From Streptomyces puniciscabiei (lineage in GTDB: Bacteria > Actinomycetota > Actinomycetes > Streptomycetales > Streptomycetaceae): 64,000 nt of DNA. The translations under genes and the position numbers were made by a program. The DNA is taken from the NCBI RefSeq assembly GCF_006715785.1, contig NZ_VFNX01000001.1:3176501-3240500 (forward strand), written 5' to 3'. The notes beneath the pieces were generated by a model. The model saw only the letters and a list, made by a program, of their open reading frames with translations. It ran no database searches and had not been told where the DNA came from. Numbering within the stretch: position 1 is the stretch's first letter; each line of letters starts with the position of its first letter. Of this stretch, positions 28,241-37,622 are shown one piece after another.

Positions 28241-29176
28241 TCAGAACCGGCCGTCCTGGCAGCGCGCCACCCAGTCCGCCGCCGCCATGAACTCCTCGTC
28301 CGAGGTCCCCGCCCGGGTCGCCGGAGCCTCCGCCGGCCCGATGTCCGCACGCGGGTAGGAGCCGAGGAAACGCACCTGCAGGCAGATCCGCTTCAGGCCC
28401 ATCAGCGCCTCCGCCATCCGCCGGTCGGAGATATGGCCCTCGGCGTCGATGCAGAAGCAGTAGTTGCCGATGCCGGCGCCGGTCGGCCGGGACTGCAGCA
28501 GCATGAGGTTGATCCCTCGGGAGGCGAACTCCCCCAGCAGGTCGCGCAGCGCGCCGGGGTGGTCGTCGCGCTGCCACAGCACGACCGAGGTCTTGTCGGC
28601 GCCGGTCGGTGCGGCGGGCCGGGCCGGACGGCCGACCAGCACGAACCGGGTCTGCGCGGTCTCCGGGAAGTCGTGGATCCCGGTCTCCAGGGCATCGAGA
28701 CCGTACCGAGAGGCGGCGAACTCGCCCGCGAAGGCGGCGTCGTACCGGCCCTCCTGGACCAGCCGGGCCGCGTCCGCGTTGGAGGCGGCCGACTCCCAGG
28801 CGGCGTCGGGAAGGTTCTTGCGCAGCCAGTTGCGCACCTGCGACTGGGCCGCCGGGTGGGCGGAGACGGTCTTGATGTCCGACAGCTTGGTGCCGGGCCG
28901 GACCAGCAGCGCGAAGGTGATCGACAGCAGCACCTCGCGGTAGATCATCAGCGGCTCGCCGGCGACCAGTTCGTCCAGGGTGGTGGTGATGCCGCCCTCG
29001 ACCGAGTTCTCGATCGGCACGAACGCCGCCTCGGCCTCCCCGGCCCGCACCGCGTCCAGCGCGGACTGCACCGACACATACGGGACGAGTTCCCGGGTGG
29101 CCGCTTCCGGGAGCGTCCGCAGGGCCACCTCGGTGAAGGTGCCCTCCGGGCCGAGATACGCATAGCTCGCTGGCAT
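28241..29176 (-). CDS. pheA: Prephenate dehydratase
   Basis: Converts prephenate to phenylpyruvate, the committed step to phenylalanine. 311 residues. The dehydratase domain (about 1-185) has YLGPEGTFTE, PIENSVEGGI and the catalytic TRFVLVGR; the regulatory ACT domain (about 200-285) has LWQRDDHPGALRDLLGEF and LMLLQSRPTGAGIGNYCFC-type sequence (key GNYCFCID), which binds Phe for feedback inhibition. Monofunctional, without chorismate mutase. ATG 29176 follows GGTGAGGAC. It appears monocistronic. Confidence 0.97.
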   Translation of the reverse strand: MPASYAYLGPEGTFTEVALRTLPEAATRELVPYVSVQSALDAVRAGEAEAAFVPIENSVEGGITTTLDELVAGEPLMIYREVLLSITFALLVRPGTKLSDIKTVSAHPAAQSQVRNWLRKNLPDAAWESAASNADAARLVQEGRYDAAFAGEFAASRYGLDALETGIHDFPETAQTRFVLVGRPARPAAPTGADKTSVVLWQRDDHPGALRDLLGEFASRGINLMLLQSRPTGAGIGNYCFCIDAEGHISDRRMAEALMGLKRICLQVRFLGSYPRADIGPAEAPATRAGTSDEEFMAAADWVARCQDGRF

Positions 29177-29273
29177 GTCCTCACCCTAATGGCCGCAGCG
29201 GAAAGCGGCTTCCGTGTCTCAGGAACACCACTCGACCGGGTGGTTTGAAACCCCGATCGCCACTGAAAGGAGG

Positions 29274-30557
29274 TCAGCCCTCCAGCAGCCGCTGCCCCAC
29301 GTACTCGCCCTTCGCGGCCCCGCCCGGCACCGCGAACAGCCCGCTCGTCTCGTGCCGGATGTACTGCGACAGCGCGTCGCCCCGGTCGAGCTTGCGCTGC
29401 ACCGGGACGAAGCCGCGCAGCGGGTCCGCCTGCCAGCAGACGAAGAGCAGACCGGCGTCGGGCGTGCCGTCCGCGTCGAAGCCGTCGTGGTAGGAGAAGG
29501 GGCGCCGCAGCATGGCCGCGCCGCCGTTCTTGTCGGGCCGGGTGATCCGGGCGTGGGCGTTGAGGGGGACGACGTACTCGCCCTTGGCGTCGGTCTTCTC
29601 CAGGTCCATCGGGGTCGTCTCGTCGCCCCCGGACAGCGGCGCCCCGTTGGACTTCCGGCGACCGATGACCGCCTCCTGTGCCGGCACCGACAGCTTCTCC
29701 CAGTCGTCGAGGAGCATGCGGATACGGCGTACGACGGCGTAGGAGCCGTTCGCCATCCAGGCCGGCTCGCCCGAGGCGGGCACGAAGATCCGCCGGTCGA
29801 AGTCCGGGTCGGCCGGCTTGGGATTGCGGGTGCCGTCGAGCTGGCCCATGAGGTTGCGGGCCGTCATGGGGTGCGCCGTGGCGCCCGGGGTGCGGTTGAA
29901 GCCGTTCATCTGCCAGCGCAGCCGGGCCGCGCCGCCCGCGTCCTTCTGGATCGCGCGCAGGGCGTGGAAGGCGACCAGGGCGTCGTTCGCGCCGATCTGC
30001 ACCCACAGGTCGCCGTCGCTGCGCGCCTTGTCGAGGTGGTCGGAGGAGAAGTCCGGCAGCGGGTCGAGCGCGGTCGGCCGTTGTTTCTCCAGACCCGTCC
30101 TGCCGAAGAAGGAGCGCCCGAAGCCGAAGGTGACCGTCAGCGAGGAGGGCCCGGCGTCGCGGGCCACATCGGTGTCGTCGTGCGGCGCGGCCTCGCCCGC
30201 CATCAGCCGCTCGGCCGTCGTGGACCAGCGGCGCAGCAGGGCTGCGGCCTCCCTGCGGCCGGCGCCCGCCACGAGGTCGAAGGCGACGAGATGGCCGCGC
30301 GCCTGGAGGCCCTCGGTGATGCCGGGCTGATGTTTCCCGTGAAACATCGCCCGGTCGGAGCCGACCGAGGTCAGCGGGGTGGCCGGGGCGGGTGCGGCGG
30401 CGTAGCCCACGGCCCCGCCGGCGGCGCCGAGCACGAGCCCGGTGGCGCCCGCGGTGCCGAGCAGCGCACGCCGGGAGAGGCCGTGGCCGCCCGCGGGCTC
30501 GGACGCCTCGGGCACCTCGGCGGAGGTAGGGGCCTGGGGGAGGGACTGGTCGGGCAT
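29274..30557 (-). CDS. dtpA: Tat-exported DyP-type haem peroxidase (DtpA/EfeB-like)
   Basis: 427 residues from ATG 30557, just after the copCD stop. The N terminus has a twin-arginine signal, LSRRALLGTAGATG, so it is folded before export. The DyP signature GQLDGTRNP (GxxDG) and NAHARITRP, with the probable haem-ligand His, identify the family. In S. lividans the related DtpA receives haem and works with the copper chaperones encoded next to it in copper-dependent development; the matching gene order supports that role here. A parS-like site lies within the gene. EfeB-type iron handling is an alternative, but no efeU or efeO is adjacent. Confidence 0.88.
   Translation of the reverse strand: MPDQSLPQAPTSAEVPEASEPAGGHGLSRRALLGTAGATGLVLGAAGGAVGYAAAPAPATPLTSVGSDRAMFHGKHQPGITEGLQARGHLVAFDLVAGAGRREAAALLRRWSTTAERLMAGEAAPHDDTDVARDAGPSSLTVTFGFGRSFFGRTGLEKQRPTALDPLPDFSSDHLDKARSDGDLWVQIGANDALVAFHALRAIQKDAGGAARLRWQMNGFNRTPGATAHPMTARNLMGQLDGTRNPKPADPDFDRRIFVPASGEPAWMANGSYAVVRRIRMLLDDWEKLSVPAQEAVIGRRKSNGAPLSGGDETTPMDLEKTDAKGEYVVPLNAHARITRPDKNGGAAMLRRPFSYHDGFDADGTPDAGLLFVCWQADPLRGFVPVQRKLDRGDALSQYIRHETSGLFAVPGGAAKGEYVGQRLLEG
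30332..30345. other. parS-like site inside the DyP peroxidase gene
   Basis: GTTTCCCGTGAAAC, 13 of 14 matches to the parS consensus. It encodes part of MFHGKHQ on the minus strand, just after the signal peptide. Confidence 0.7.
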
Positions 30558-30565
30558 GGTGTCGT

Positions 30566-32485
30566 TCAGCCGATCTGCGCGTTCTTGGAGACGGTCACCT
30601 GGTTGATGTCGGAGGTCCGCACGGTGACGGCGATCTTCCAGTCGCCGGCCATGGGGATCTGCACGCCGCTCGCTGCCCAGTGGCCGGTGGTGATGTGGTC
30701 GGGGGTCACGGGAAGCGGGCCGATCTTCTTCGCCTCCAGGGTGAACTCGACCTTCACCTCGGGGATGTCGAAGGCCCGGCCGCCCAGCCGCTGGACGTAC
30801 ACATGCATCTCGTTGCCGCCCACGCGCGCGGGGTCGAGGTCGACGCTGACGACGCCCTTGCCGTCGGCGCCGCCGGTGTCGAAGGGCATGTCCAGGGTCA
30901 GCGCGCCGTTCGAGGGTGCCGTGGCCGAGGCGGAGGAGGACGAGGAGGCGGCCTTGGCGTCCAGTTCGGTGCGGCCCGGCTCGGTCTGGGTCAGCCAGGT
31001 GGTGACGGCGAGCAGCACGACTGCGACACCGGCCTCGGCGAGCACCGTACGGCGCAGCCCGAAGCGGTTCGTGTCGCCGTCCCGCAGCCGCTTCTGCCGG
31101 GCGGCGTCCATCGCGGCCCGCTGCCGGGCGAGCTCGGCGGCGCGCCGGGGATCTCCGCTGCTCTTGCCCTTGTTGGACTGTTTGGCCGCACCCGAGGTGA
31201 CCCGTTCCTTCGCGGGATTCTCGGCTGTGACGCCGGCCGTGTCGGCCAGCCGGCCCGTCCACCGCCGCGAGACCGACGCGATGCCGACCATGACCGCCAC
31301 CAGCCCGATCTTGACCAGGAGCAGCTGTCCGTACCGGGTGTCGGTGAACGCCGACCAGGAGCCCAGCTGCCGCCAGGACTGGTAGGTGCCGGTCGCGACG
31401 AGCGCGACGACGGAGCCGAAGGCCAGGCGGGAGAAGCGGCGGACGGCGGCGGCCTCCACCGGCGTCTCGGCGGGCGCCCGGTACAGGGCGACCAGCAGCG
31501 CGGTGAGCCCGCCCAGCCACGCGGCGACGGCCAGCAGATGGACGACGTCGACGGGCATGGCGATGCCCGGCTGGAGCCCGACCGAGGCATGCTCGGCCAT
31601 GGCCCAGCTGCTCGCGAGCCCCGCCGCGACGACCACACCGCCGACGGCGAGCCCGAAGGTCAGATCGCGTTTCTCCGCACCCTCCTCGCGCTTGGTGTAG
31701 GCGCCGAAGAGGACGGCGATGAACAGCGCGGCGGCGGCGAGCAGCAGCAGCCGGGAGACCAGCGCCGCGCCGGTCTTGGTCTGCAGCACCTGGCCCAGCA
31801 GACCGAGGTCGAAGACGTCGGCGAGCTTCCCGGAGGTGGTGTAGGAGCCGCGCAGGAGCAGCAGCCACAGGGTGGCCGCGGTGAGCGTGAGCCAGCCGCC
31901 GACGACCAGCCGCTGCAGGGGCCGTACGCCCGCACCGCGCTGCCAGCAGGCGAGCACGAAGGCCGCGCCGCCGGCGAGCACGATGAAACCGGCGTACGAC
32001 GCGTAGCGCCCGAAGGCGTAGAGCGCGCCCACGACCCCGCCGCCCGCGACCGGCCCGGTGCCGGAGACCACGGTCTGCGAGGGCGCCCCGATGGAGAAGG
32101 TGTAGGCGCCGGAGACGGGATGGCTGTCGGCGGAGACGACCTGGTAGGTCACCGTGTAGGTGCCCTTGCCCAGGCCGCTCCTGAGCTTCACGGCGTACGT
32201 CGTCCCGCTCAGGTTGGCCGGTGCGCCGGTCTGGACCGGCTTGCCCCGGGGGTCGAGGACGCGCAGGGAGTCGTCGTTCATCGCCACCTTCTCGGAGAAG
32301 GTGAGCGCGACCTGGCTCGGTGCCTGCTTGACCACCACCCCCTGCGCGGGGTCGCTGCCGGTCAGCGCCGCGTGCGCGGAGGCCGGTGCGGCCCCCGCGA
32401 GCAGTGCGCCGATGACGGCGAGGAGCAGCAGCACCAGGGTGCGCAGGCTGCCCTTGTGTCGCGTGGGGGTGATGGTCCGCGTCAC
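30566..32485 (-). CDS. CopC-CopD fusion copper protein
   Basis: 639 residues. After a signal peptide ending APASAHAAL, a CopC domain (about 38-140) begins at the mature His and has DSHPVSGAY, the copper-binding pattern. A CopD-like membrane part (about 155-450) has eight or so spans with conserved histidines (MAEHASVG, VDVVHLLAVAAWLGG). A basic cytoplasmic loop, another span and an exported YtkA-like beta domain (about 530-639) complete it. The role is copper binding at the surface and transfer across the membrane. It is the second gene after ecuC in this operon. Confidence 0.93.
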   Translation of the reverse strand: MTRTITPTRHKGSLRTLVLLLLAVIGALLAGAAPASAHAALTGSDPAQGVVVKQAPSQVALTFSEKVAMNDDSLRVLDPRGKPVQTGAPANLSGTTYAVKLRSGLGKGTYTVTYQVVSADSHPVSGAYTFSIGAPSQTVVSGTGPVAGGGVVGALYAFGRYASYAGFIVLAGGAAFVLACWQRGAGVRPLQRLVVGGWLTLTAATLWLLLLRGSYTTSGKLADVFDLGLLGQVLQTKTGAALVSRLLLLAAAALFIAVLFGAYTKREEGAEKRDLTFGLAVGGVVVAAGLASSWAMAEHASVGLQPGIAMPVDVVHLLAVAAWLGGLTALLVALYRAPAETPVEAAAVRRFSRLAFGSVVALVATGTYQSWRQLGSWSAFTDTRYGQLLLVKIGLVAVMVGIASVSRRWTGRLADTAGVTAENPAKERVTSGAAKQSNKGKSSGDPRRAAELARQRAAMDAARQKRLRDGDTNRFGLRRTVLAEAGVAVVLLAVTTWLTQTEPGRTELDAKAASSSSSASATAPSNGALTLDMPFDTGGADGKGVVSVDLDPARVGGNEMHVYVQRLGGRAFDIPEVKVEFTLEAKKIGPLPVTPDHITTGHWAASGVQIPMAGDWKIAVTVRTSDINQVTVSKNAQIG

Positions 32486-32501
32486 GGTGTCGGTCCCTCC
32501 C

Positions 32502-32975
32502 TCAGTGGCCGGTCGACGGGTTGTACGTGGCGGACTTCACCGGCATCTCGACGGTGAGGGGCCCGGACTGGGCGAAGGTGAGCTTCACGGTGACCGTCTG
32601 GCCCTTTTTCGGCTGATGCCTCAGCTTCTCGAACATCAGATGGTTGCCCCCGCTTTTGAAGACGAGTTGACCGTGGGCGGGTATCGCGAAGGAGCTCTTC
32701 TCCTGCATGGCGCCGCCCATGGTGCTGTGCATGGTGATCTGGCCGGCGGCGTCGCTGGTCACCCCGGTCAGCTCGTCCTGGGTGCCGCCGTTGTTGGTGA
32801 TCGTCAGAAAGCCGGCCGCCATGTCGGCGGAGACCGGCTGCGGTATGTACGGCCCGCTCACCGACAGTTCGGCCTTCGATGAGCCGGAGGCGGAGCCGGA
32901 GTCCGAGCAGCCCGTGAGGGCCAGCGCACCCGCGAGCGCGGCGGCCGCGGTCAGGACGGCGGGGCGGTGCCTCAC
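32502..32975 (-). CDS. ecuC: PCu(A)C-type extracytoplasmic copper chaperone
   Basis: 157 residues from GTG 32975, overlapping the sco stop (GTGA). A lipoprotein signal with lipobox ALTGC places it on the outer face of the membrane. The PCuAC motif H(M)X10MX21HXM-type ligands are seen in TMHSTMGGAMQEK and GGNHLMFEKL. Such proteins deliver Cu(I) to the CuA/CuB sites of cytochrome c oxidase. Downstream of sco and upstream of copCD, as in the S. lividans ECuC locus. Confidence 0.92.
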   Translation of the reverse strand: MRHRPAVLTAAAALAGALALTGCSDSGSASGSSKAELSVSGPYIPQPVSADMAAGFLTITNNGGTQDELTGVTSDAAGQITMHSTMGGAMQEKSSFAIPAHGQLVFKSGGNHLMFEKLRHQPKKGQTVTVKLTFAQSGPLTVEMPVKSATYNPSTGH

Positions 32976-33625
32976 GGGTTCGCCCCCTTGACGAGCTTCG
33001 GCAGGTCCTTGGTGTAGTCGTCGACCGTGGCGTCCTCGCCGTAGAGGACGTAACCGCCGTTCGTCTTCGGGGAGAAGACGATGACCTGGGTGCCGTGGAC
33101 GGAGACGAGCTTGCCGTTCTTGTCCTTCGTGGTCGGCTCCACGGAGATGCCGACGGAGCGGGCACCGGCCTGGACGGTGGCGAAGTCCCCGGTCAGCCCG
33201 ATGAACTGCGGGTCGATGCCCTTGAGCCACTTGCCCAGTTCGGCGGGGGTGTCGCGGCCGGGGTCGGTGGTGACGAACACGACCCTCAGATCGTTCTGCT
33301 CGGCCTTGGGCAGCGCCTTCTTGGCGACGGCGATGTTGCTCATCGTCGTCGGGCAGATGTCGGGGCAGTGCGTGTAGCCGAAGTACAGCAGGGTCGGACG
33401 GCCCTTGGTCTCCTGGCGCAGGTCGTACTTCTTGCCATGCGTGTCGGTGAGGACCAGGTCCGGCTTCTGGAAGGGCTGGTCGAGGACGGTGGCGGCCTTG
33501 CCCGAGCCGGACTCCTCCGAGACCGCGGTGACCGGCGACTTGCCGTCGTTCCCGCTGCCGCAGGCGGAGAGGGTCAGGGTGGCGGCGGCGAGCAGCGCGG
33601 CCGCGGCGAACGTCTTCTTGCGCAT
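32972..33625 (-). CDS. sco: Sco1/SenC family copper chaperone
   Basis: 217 residues from ATG 33625. Lipobox LSAC; thioredoxin-like fold with the copper-binding pair in YTHCPDICPTTM (CXXXC) and a later His in SVHGTQVIVFSP. Sco proteins act as copper metallochaperones or thiol reductants for CuA assembly of cytochrome oxidase; in S. lividans Sco is needed for development under low copper. The operon order here is ycnI, sco, ecuC, copCD, dtpA. Confidence 0.95.
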   Translation of the reverse strand: MRKKTFAAAALLAAATLTLSACGSGNDGKSPVTAVSEESGSGKAATVLDQPFQKPDLVLTDTHGKKYDLRQETKGRPTLLYFGYTHCPDICPTTMSNIAVAKKALPKAEQNDLRVVFVTTDPGRDTPAELGKWLKGIDPQFIGLTGDFATVQAGARSVGISVEPTTKDKNGKLVSVHGTQVIVFSPKTNGGYVLYGEDATVDDYTKDLPKLVKGANP

Positions 33626-33730
33626 AGAAAAATGTCCCAGATGTGAGTGCTCCGGCGCGCACCGGGGTCGTACGGCGGCCACGACAGCGTCGCACGCCTC
33701 GCACGACCCCCGTGCGCGGTCCGGAAGGGC

Positions 33731-34495
33731 TTAGGCGGTCCGGCGACGGCCCGCGAGGACGCCGTAGGCGACGCCCCCGATGCCGGCGGCGATGCCGATC
33801 ACGCCGAGCACGCGCGCGGTGGTGTCGGTGTCGTGGGAGCCGGAATCGGCGGCGGCCGTGTCCGCGGTCTTGTCGGAGGCGTCCTCGGTGGCGCCCGCCG
33901 TGCCGTGGTGGTCGTCGGTCGCGGCGGACAGCTGCAGCACCGGCGCCGGGTTCTCCGGCTCGTCCTGACCGGCCTGCGGCACCTCGATCCAGCGCACGAC
34001 CTCCTTGTTGGAGTACGTCTGGATCGCCTTGAAGACGAGCTGGTCGGTGTTCTCGGGCAGGGCGCCGAGGGACAGCGGGAACTTCTGGAAGTAGCCGGGC
34101 CGGATGCCCTTGCCGTCGGCGGCGGTCCAGGTGACCTTGGTGACGGCCTCGTCGATCTTCTCGCCGTGCATGGTCAGCGGCTTGTCCAGCCTGGACTTGG
34201 TGACCTGCACGTTCCAGCCGGCGACGGACTCGGGCATGACCGAGGCGAGCGGGTGGTCGGCCGGGAAGTTGACCTCGACCTTGGTGGTCGAGGCGTTGTC
34301 GCGCTCGTTGGGGACCTTGAAGTCGACTACCGCGTAGCCGCCCTTGGCCGCGGCCCCCTCCGGCTGCACGGTGACGTGCGCGAAGGCGGGGACGGACAGC
34401 GCCAGGACGGCCGTGCCCGCGACGGCGCCGGCGGCGGCGACACGAGCGGCGGTGCGACGAGAGGCGACACGGGGGGCGATATGAGAAGCCTGCAT
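33731..34495 (-). CDS. YcnI-type copper-binding surface protein
   Basis: 254 residues from ATG 34495; a longer frame is spurious. A signal peptide ends VPAFAHVTVQPE, so the mature protein begins with the His that binds copper in DUF1775/YcnI proteins. The DUF1775 domain runs to about residue 185 with YAVVDFKVPNE and WTAADGKGIRPGYF. A Thr/Asp-rich linker and a C-terminal span with RRRTA tail anchor it in the membrane. It probably leads the copper operon with sco 105 bases downstream. Confidence 0.9.
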   Translation of the reverse strand: MQASHIAPRVASRRTAARVAAAGAVAGTAVLALSVPAFAHVTVQPEGAAAKGGYAVVDFKVPNERDNASTTKVEVNFPADHPLASVMPESVAGWNVQVTKSRLDKPLTMHGEKIDEAVTKVTWTAADGKGIRPGYFQKFPLSLGALPENTDQLVFKAIQTYSNKEVVRWIEVPQAGQDEPENPAPVLQLSAATDDHHGTAGATEDASDKTADTAAADSGSHDTDTTARVLGVIGIAAGIGGVAYGVLAGRRRTA

Positions 34496-34611
34496 GGCAG
34501 GAGCACTCCACTCCGAGAGTTCCGATGGCGAAGAGAGGTACGCGCACGCGCGCGTACCGCGCGACGGCGGCAGCCCTCTTCCCGGATCGGTGGAGCGGTG
34601 CGCGCGTCGCG

Positions 34612-35490
34612 TCAGGCGGCGAGAGGGAAGCGGGCGGCGGGCGGACCGCGCCGGATCACCGTGTGCTGGAGTGCGGTGGTGTGCGGGTCGGGCGCCTCGT
34701 CCCGGGCGGTACGACGGCCGCGCGGGAGGGGCTCGGAGACGGGCAGCAGCCCGGCACACAGGGCGCGCGCCAGCGCGAGCGCGGCGCGCAGAGAACGTAC
34801 GAGCACTCCCTCTGTGACTCCGTGCGCCGACAGCTCGATCAGCCGCAACAGCGCCAGGTCACCGCGGCGCAGCAGCCAGCCCGCTGCGACGGCCGCGAGG
34901 ACGTGGCCGAGCAGCATCGGCAGCGAGGGCAGCAGCGCGGCGGAGGAGCCGGTGACGTCGTACGCGTGGTGCATGCCGCCCATGACCGCCACGGGCCGGC
35001 CCGAGCGGTCGACGAGGTGCGCGGCGAGCAGCAGGTGGAAGGCGCGCCCCGGGGTCAGGGCGGCCGGGCTCGCCCCGCACAGCAGCCTCGTGGCCTGCTC
35101 GACCAGCGCGGTGTCGCTGAGCGAGGAGACCGCCGTACCGGCCGAAGGGGAGCCCGTCGAGCCGGCGGAGCTCATCGAGCCCGTCGCCGTCCCGCCGGCG
35201 GCCATGGCGGCCCCGTGCTGGCCCAGCCCGAACAGCGTGTGCAGCGCGCTCTGGCCGAGCGCGAGGAGCGCGGCGATGCCCGGAAGCGAGCGGGCGCGCC
35301 CGGCAAGCGGCACCACGAGCAGCAGACAGCCGAGGAAGCCCGCGCCCAGCGTCCACAGGGGCACGCTCGCGCAGGAGGCGAGGGTGTGACCACACGCGGC
35401 CAGCGCGACGCAGACCGCGGCGAACACCGCGGCCCGCAGGATCCGGAGCCCCGCTCCGGGACGCGCCGTGGGCGGGTGGGGGGCAGTCAT
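34612..35490 (-). CDS. Membrane protein beside the copper operon
   Basis: About 292 residues from ATG 35490 (MTAPHPPTARPG). Several hydrophobic segments, a Ser/Thr/Gly-rich loop, and conserved His/Met clusters (GQHGAAMAAGG, VMGGMHHAYD) that could bind metal. I do not recognise a named family. It lies upstream of ycnI on the same strand and may be part of the copper cluster. Confidence 0.72.
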   Translation of the reverse strand: MTAPHPPTARPGAGLRILRAAVFAAVCVALAACGHTLASCASVPLWTLGAGFLGCLLLVVPLAGRARSLPGIAALLALGQSALHTLFGLGQHGAAMAAGGTATGSMSSAGSTGSPSAGTAVSSLSDTALVEQATRLLCGASPAALTPGRAFHLLLAAHLVDRSGRPVAVMGGMHHAYDVTGSSAALLPSLPMLLGHVLAAVAAGWLLRRGDLALLRLIELSAHGVTEGVLVRSLRAALALARALCAGLLPVSEPLPRGRRTARDEAPDPHTTALQHTVIRRGPPAARFPLAA

Positions 35491-35676
35491 GGCGGCCTCA
35501 TCATCGCACTGCGTGTACAGGCGCCCTACGACGGGGCCGGGGGAACGTCCCTCATACACCGATTCCTCCCTTGGCGCATCGGCCGTATGGGCGGAGTCAC
35601 GTCAACTGTGTGCTTACGGCCCCCTACGGGCGGCAATACGTATCGGTATGTCGAGCCGCGGCCAGGAGGCTGGAGC

Positions 35677-36123
35677 ATGAGCATCTGGTGGTCACTCCAT
35701 CTGCGCCGCGAGGCCGCGAGCGTGCCGCTCGCCCGGCGCCTGCTGATCGGCACCATGGAGACGGCGGGCGTCGACCCCGAGATCTCCTACGACCTGTCCG
35801 TCGCCCTGACCGAGGCCTGCGCGAACGCCGTCGAGCACGGCGGGAGTGCCTCGCACGGCGGCACCTCGGAGGCGTACCGGGTGACGGCGTATCTCGACGG
35901 CGAGAAGTGCCGTATCGAAGTGGCCGATTCCGGACCGGGGTTCTTTCGCTCCCAGGAGATCCGGGCCGCCCGGGCGGACGCCGAGCACGGCCGCGGGCTC
36001 TGTCTCATCAAGGAACTCGCCGATCACGTGCACATCGGCGCCAAGCCCGGCCGGGGCGGCACGGTGGTGAGCTTCGACAAGATCCTCAAGTGGCGGAAGG
36101 ACACCCCTCTCCTGGTGGTGTGA
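35677..36123 (+). CDS. RsbW-like ATP-binding protein
   Basis: 148 residues from ATG 35677, with AGGAGG 7 nt upstream. A stand-alone HATPase_c (GHKL) domain: N box LTEACANAVEHGG, G1 VADSGPGFF, G2 EHGRGLCLIKELAD. Such proteins in streptomycetes act as anti-sigma factors or kinases of anti-sigma-factor antagonists. No partner sigma factor or antagonist adjoins it; a GAF-PP2C phosphatase at 39264 could be a functional opposite. Confidence 0.9.
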   Translation: MSIWWSLHLRREAASVPLARRLLIGTMETAGVDPEISYDLSVALTEACANAVEHGGSASHGGTSEAYRVTAYLDGEKCRIEVADSGPGFFRSQEIRAARADAEHGRGLCLIKELADHVHIGAKPGRGGTVVSFDKILKWRKDTPLLVV

Positions 36124-36194
36124 CGACACCCGCTCCCGTGTGTTCCGCCGAAGGTGGCACTGGCAGTGACAGCCTCCGCAGGACTGCCGTCAAG

Positions 36195-37556
36195 TCAGCA
36201 CAGCACCTTCGCCAGCGCCTCCAGCGCCTTCGGATACACCCGCTCACGCGGGGTGCCGTAGCCGACGACCAGGCCCTGCGGCCGGTCCCCGCCCGGCGCG
36301 TGCCAGTGGGTGCCGAGGGCACCGAGGGCCAGCCCGCGCGCCTCCGCCTGTGCCAGCACCTCCGCCTCGTCGGGCACGTCGATCAGGGCGTGCAGTCCGG
36401 CAGCGATGCCGTGCACGCTCCGGCCCGCGCCCAGCCGGTCCAGCAACTGGTCCCGGCGGCGCCGGTAGCGCAGCCGGCACGCGCGCACGTGCCGGTCGTA
36501 CGCGTGGCTGTCGATCAGCTCGGCCAGGGCCAGCTGGCCGATGGTCTCGGTGTGGTGGTCGCTGTGCAGCTTGGCGTCGGCGACCGCGTCGACCAGATGC
36601 GCCGGCAGCACCATCCAGCCCAGGCGGAGTGCGGGGCCCAGCGTCTTGGAGGCGGTGCCGAGATACACCACCTGTCCGGGTGCCATGCCCTGCAGCGCGC
36701 CCACCGGCTGGCGGTCGTAGCGGAACTCGCCGTCGTAGTCGTCCTCGACGATCAGCCCGCCACGCGCGCGTGCCCAGTCGCCGAGCGCCCGCCGCCGCTC
36801 CGGGTGCAGGGTCACCCCGGTCGGGTACTGGTGCGCCGGTGTGACCACCACGGCGGCGGCCTCGCCCAGTTCCTCGGGACGCACCCCGTGCGCGTCGACC
36901 GGTGCCGGCAGGACCGTTCCGCCACCCCGCCGCACGACCTCCCGGTGGAACGGCAGCCCGGGGTCCTCCATGGCGACGGCGGCGCCGTCCAGCACGCGCG
37001 TGAGCAGCGCGAGGCCCTGGACGTACCCGGAGGTGATGACGATCCGCTCCGGCGGCGCCAGCACTCCGCGCGCCCGGCCCAGATAGCCGGAGAGCGCCGT
37101 GCGCAGCTCGATCCGGCCGCGCGGGTCGCCGTAGTCGTACGCCAGTGAGGGCGCCGTCGCCATGGCCCGGCGCAGCGCGCGCAGCCAGGCCGCCGCCGGG
37201 AACGCGCCGACGTCCGGGCTGCCGGGGCGCAGATCGAAACGCGGGGCACGCGTGCGTGCCGCCGTGCCGGGTTCGGCGGAGGCGACGGGCGGCAGCTCGG
37301 CGACCCGGGTGCCCGAGCCCTGGCGCGCCGTCAGATACCCCTCGGCGACGAGCTGGTCGTAGGCCGCCTTGGTGGTGCCGCGTGAGATGCCGAGCTCGGT
37401 GGCGAGCCGCCGGGTGGCCGGCAGCCGGGTCCCGGGCACGAGCCGCCCGTCGCGTACGGCGTCCCGCAGGGCCCGCTCCAGTCCGGCACGGCGGCCGGCC
37501 GCCGAGTCCGGCTCCAGATGCAGATCGACACCGACACCGGACCAGAAGTCGTCCAC
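36195..37556 (-). CDS. MocR/PdxR-type GntR-aminotransferase regulator
   Basis: About 453 residues from GTG 37556, which follows GGGGGGAAGG. The GntR winged helix (about 20-85) reads PATRRLATELGISRGTTKAAYDQL; the aminotransferase-like domain (about 110-450) has ITSGYVQGLALL, DYDGEFRYDRQPVG and the PLP-lysine region YLGTASKTLGPALRLGW. MocR proteins sense PLP or amine ligands; PdxR controls vitamin B6 synthesis. No pdxST gene is adjacent, so the target is unknown. The pepP terminator lies between the two genes. Confidence 0.9.
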   Translation of the reverse strand: MDDFWSGVGVDLHLEPDSAAGRRAGLERALRDAVRDGRLVPGTRLPATRRLATELGISRGTTKAAYDQLVAEGYLTARQGSGTRVAELPPVASAEPGTAARTRAPRFDLRPGSPDVGAFPAAAWLRALRRAMATAPSLAYDYGDPRGRIELRTALSGYLGRARGVLAPPERIVITSGYVQGLALLTRVLDGAAVAMEDPGLPFHREVVRRGGGTVLPAPVDAHGVRPEELGEAAAVVVTPAHQYPTGVTLHPERRRALGDWARARGGLIVEDDYDGEFRYDRQPVGALQGMAPGQVVYLGTASKTLGPALRLGWMVLPAHLVDAVADAKLHSDHHTETIGQLALAELIDSHAYDRHVRACRLRYRRRRDQLLDRLGAGRSVHGIAAGLHALIDVPDEAEVLAQAEARGLALGALGTHWHAPGGDRPQGLVVGYGTPRERVYPKALEALAKVLC

Positions 37557-37579
37557 GAGACCTTCCCCCCAGGCACGCG

Positions 37580-37612
37580 AATGGCCGGGCACCTGCCCGG
37601 TACCCGGCCATT
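37580..37612 (-). terminator. Hairpin after pepP
   Basis: AATGGCCGGG at 37580-37589 pairs with CCCGGCCATT at 37603-37612, a 10-bp stem just after the pepP stop and in front of the MocR gene on the same strand. Confidence 0.6.
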
Positions 37613-37622
37613 GAATCTCAGG

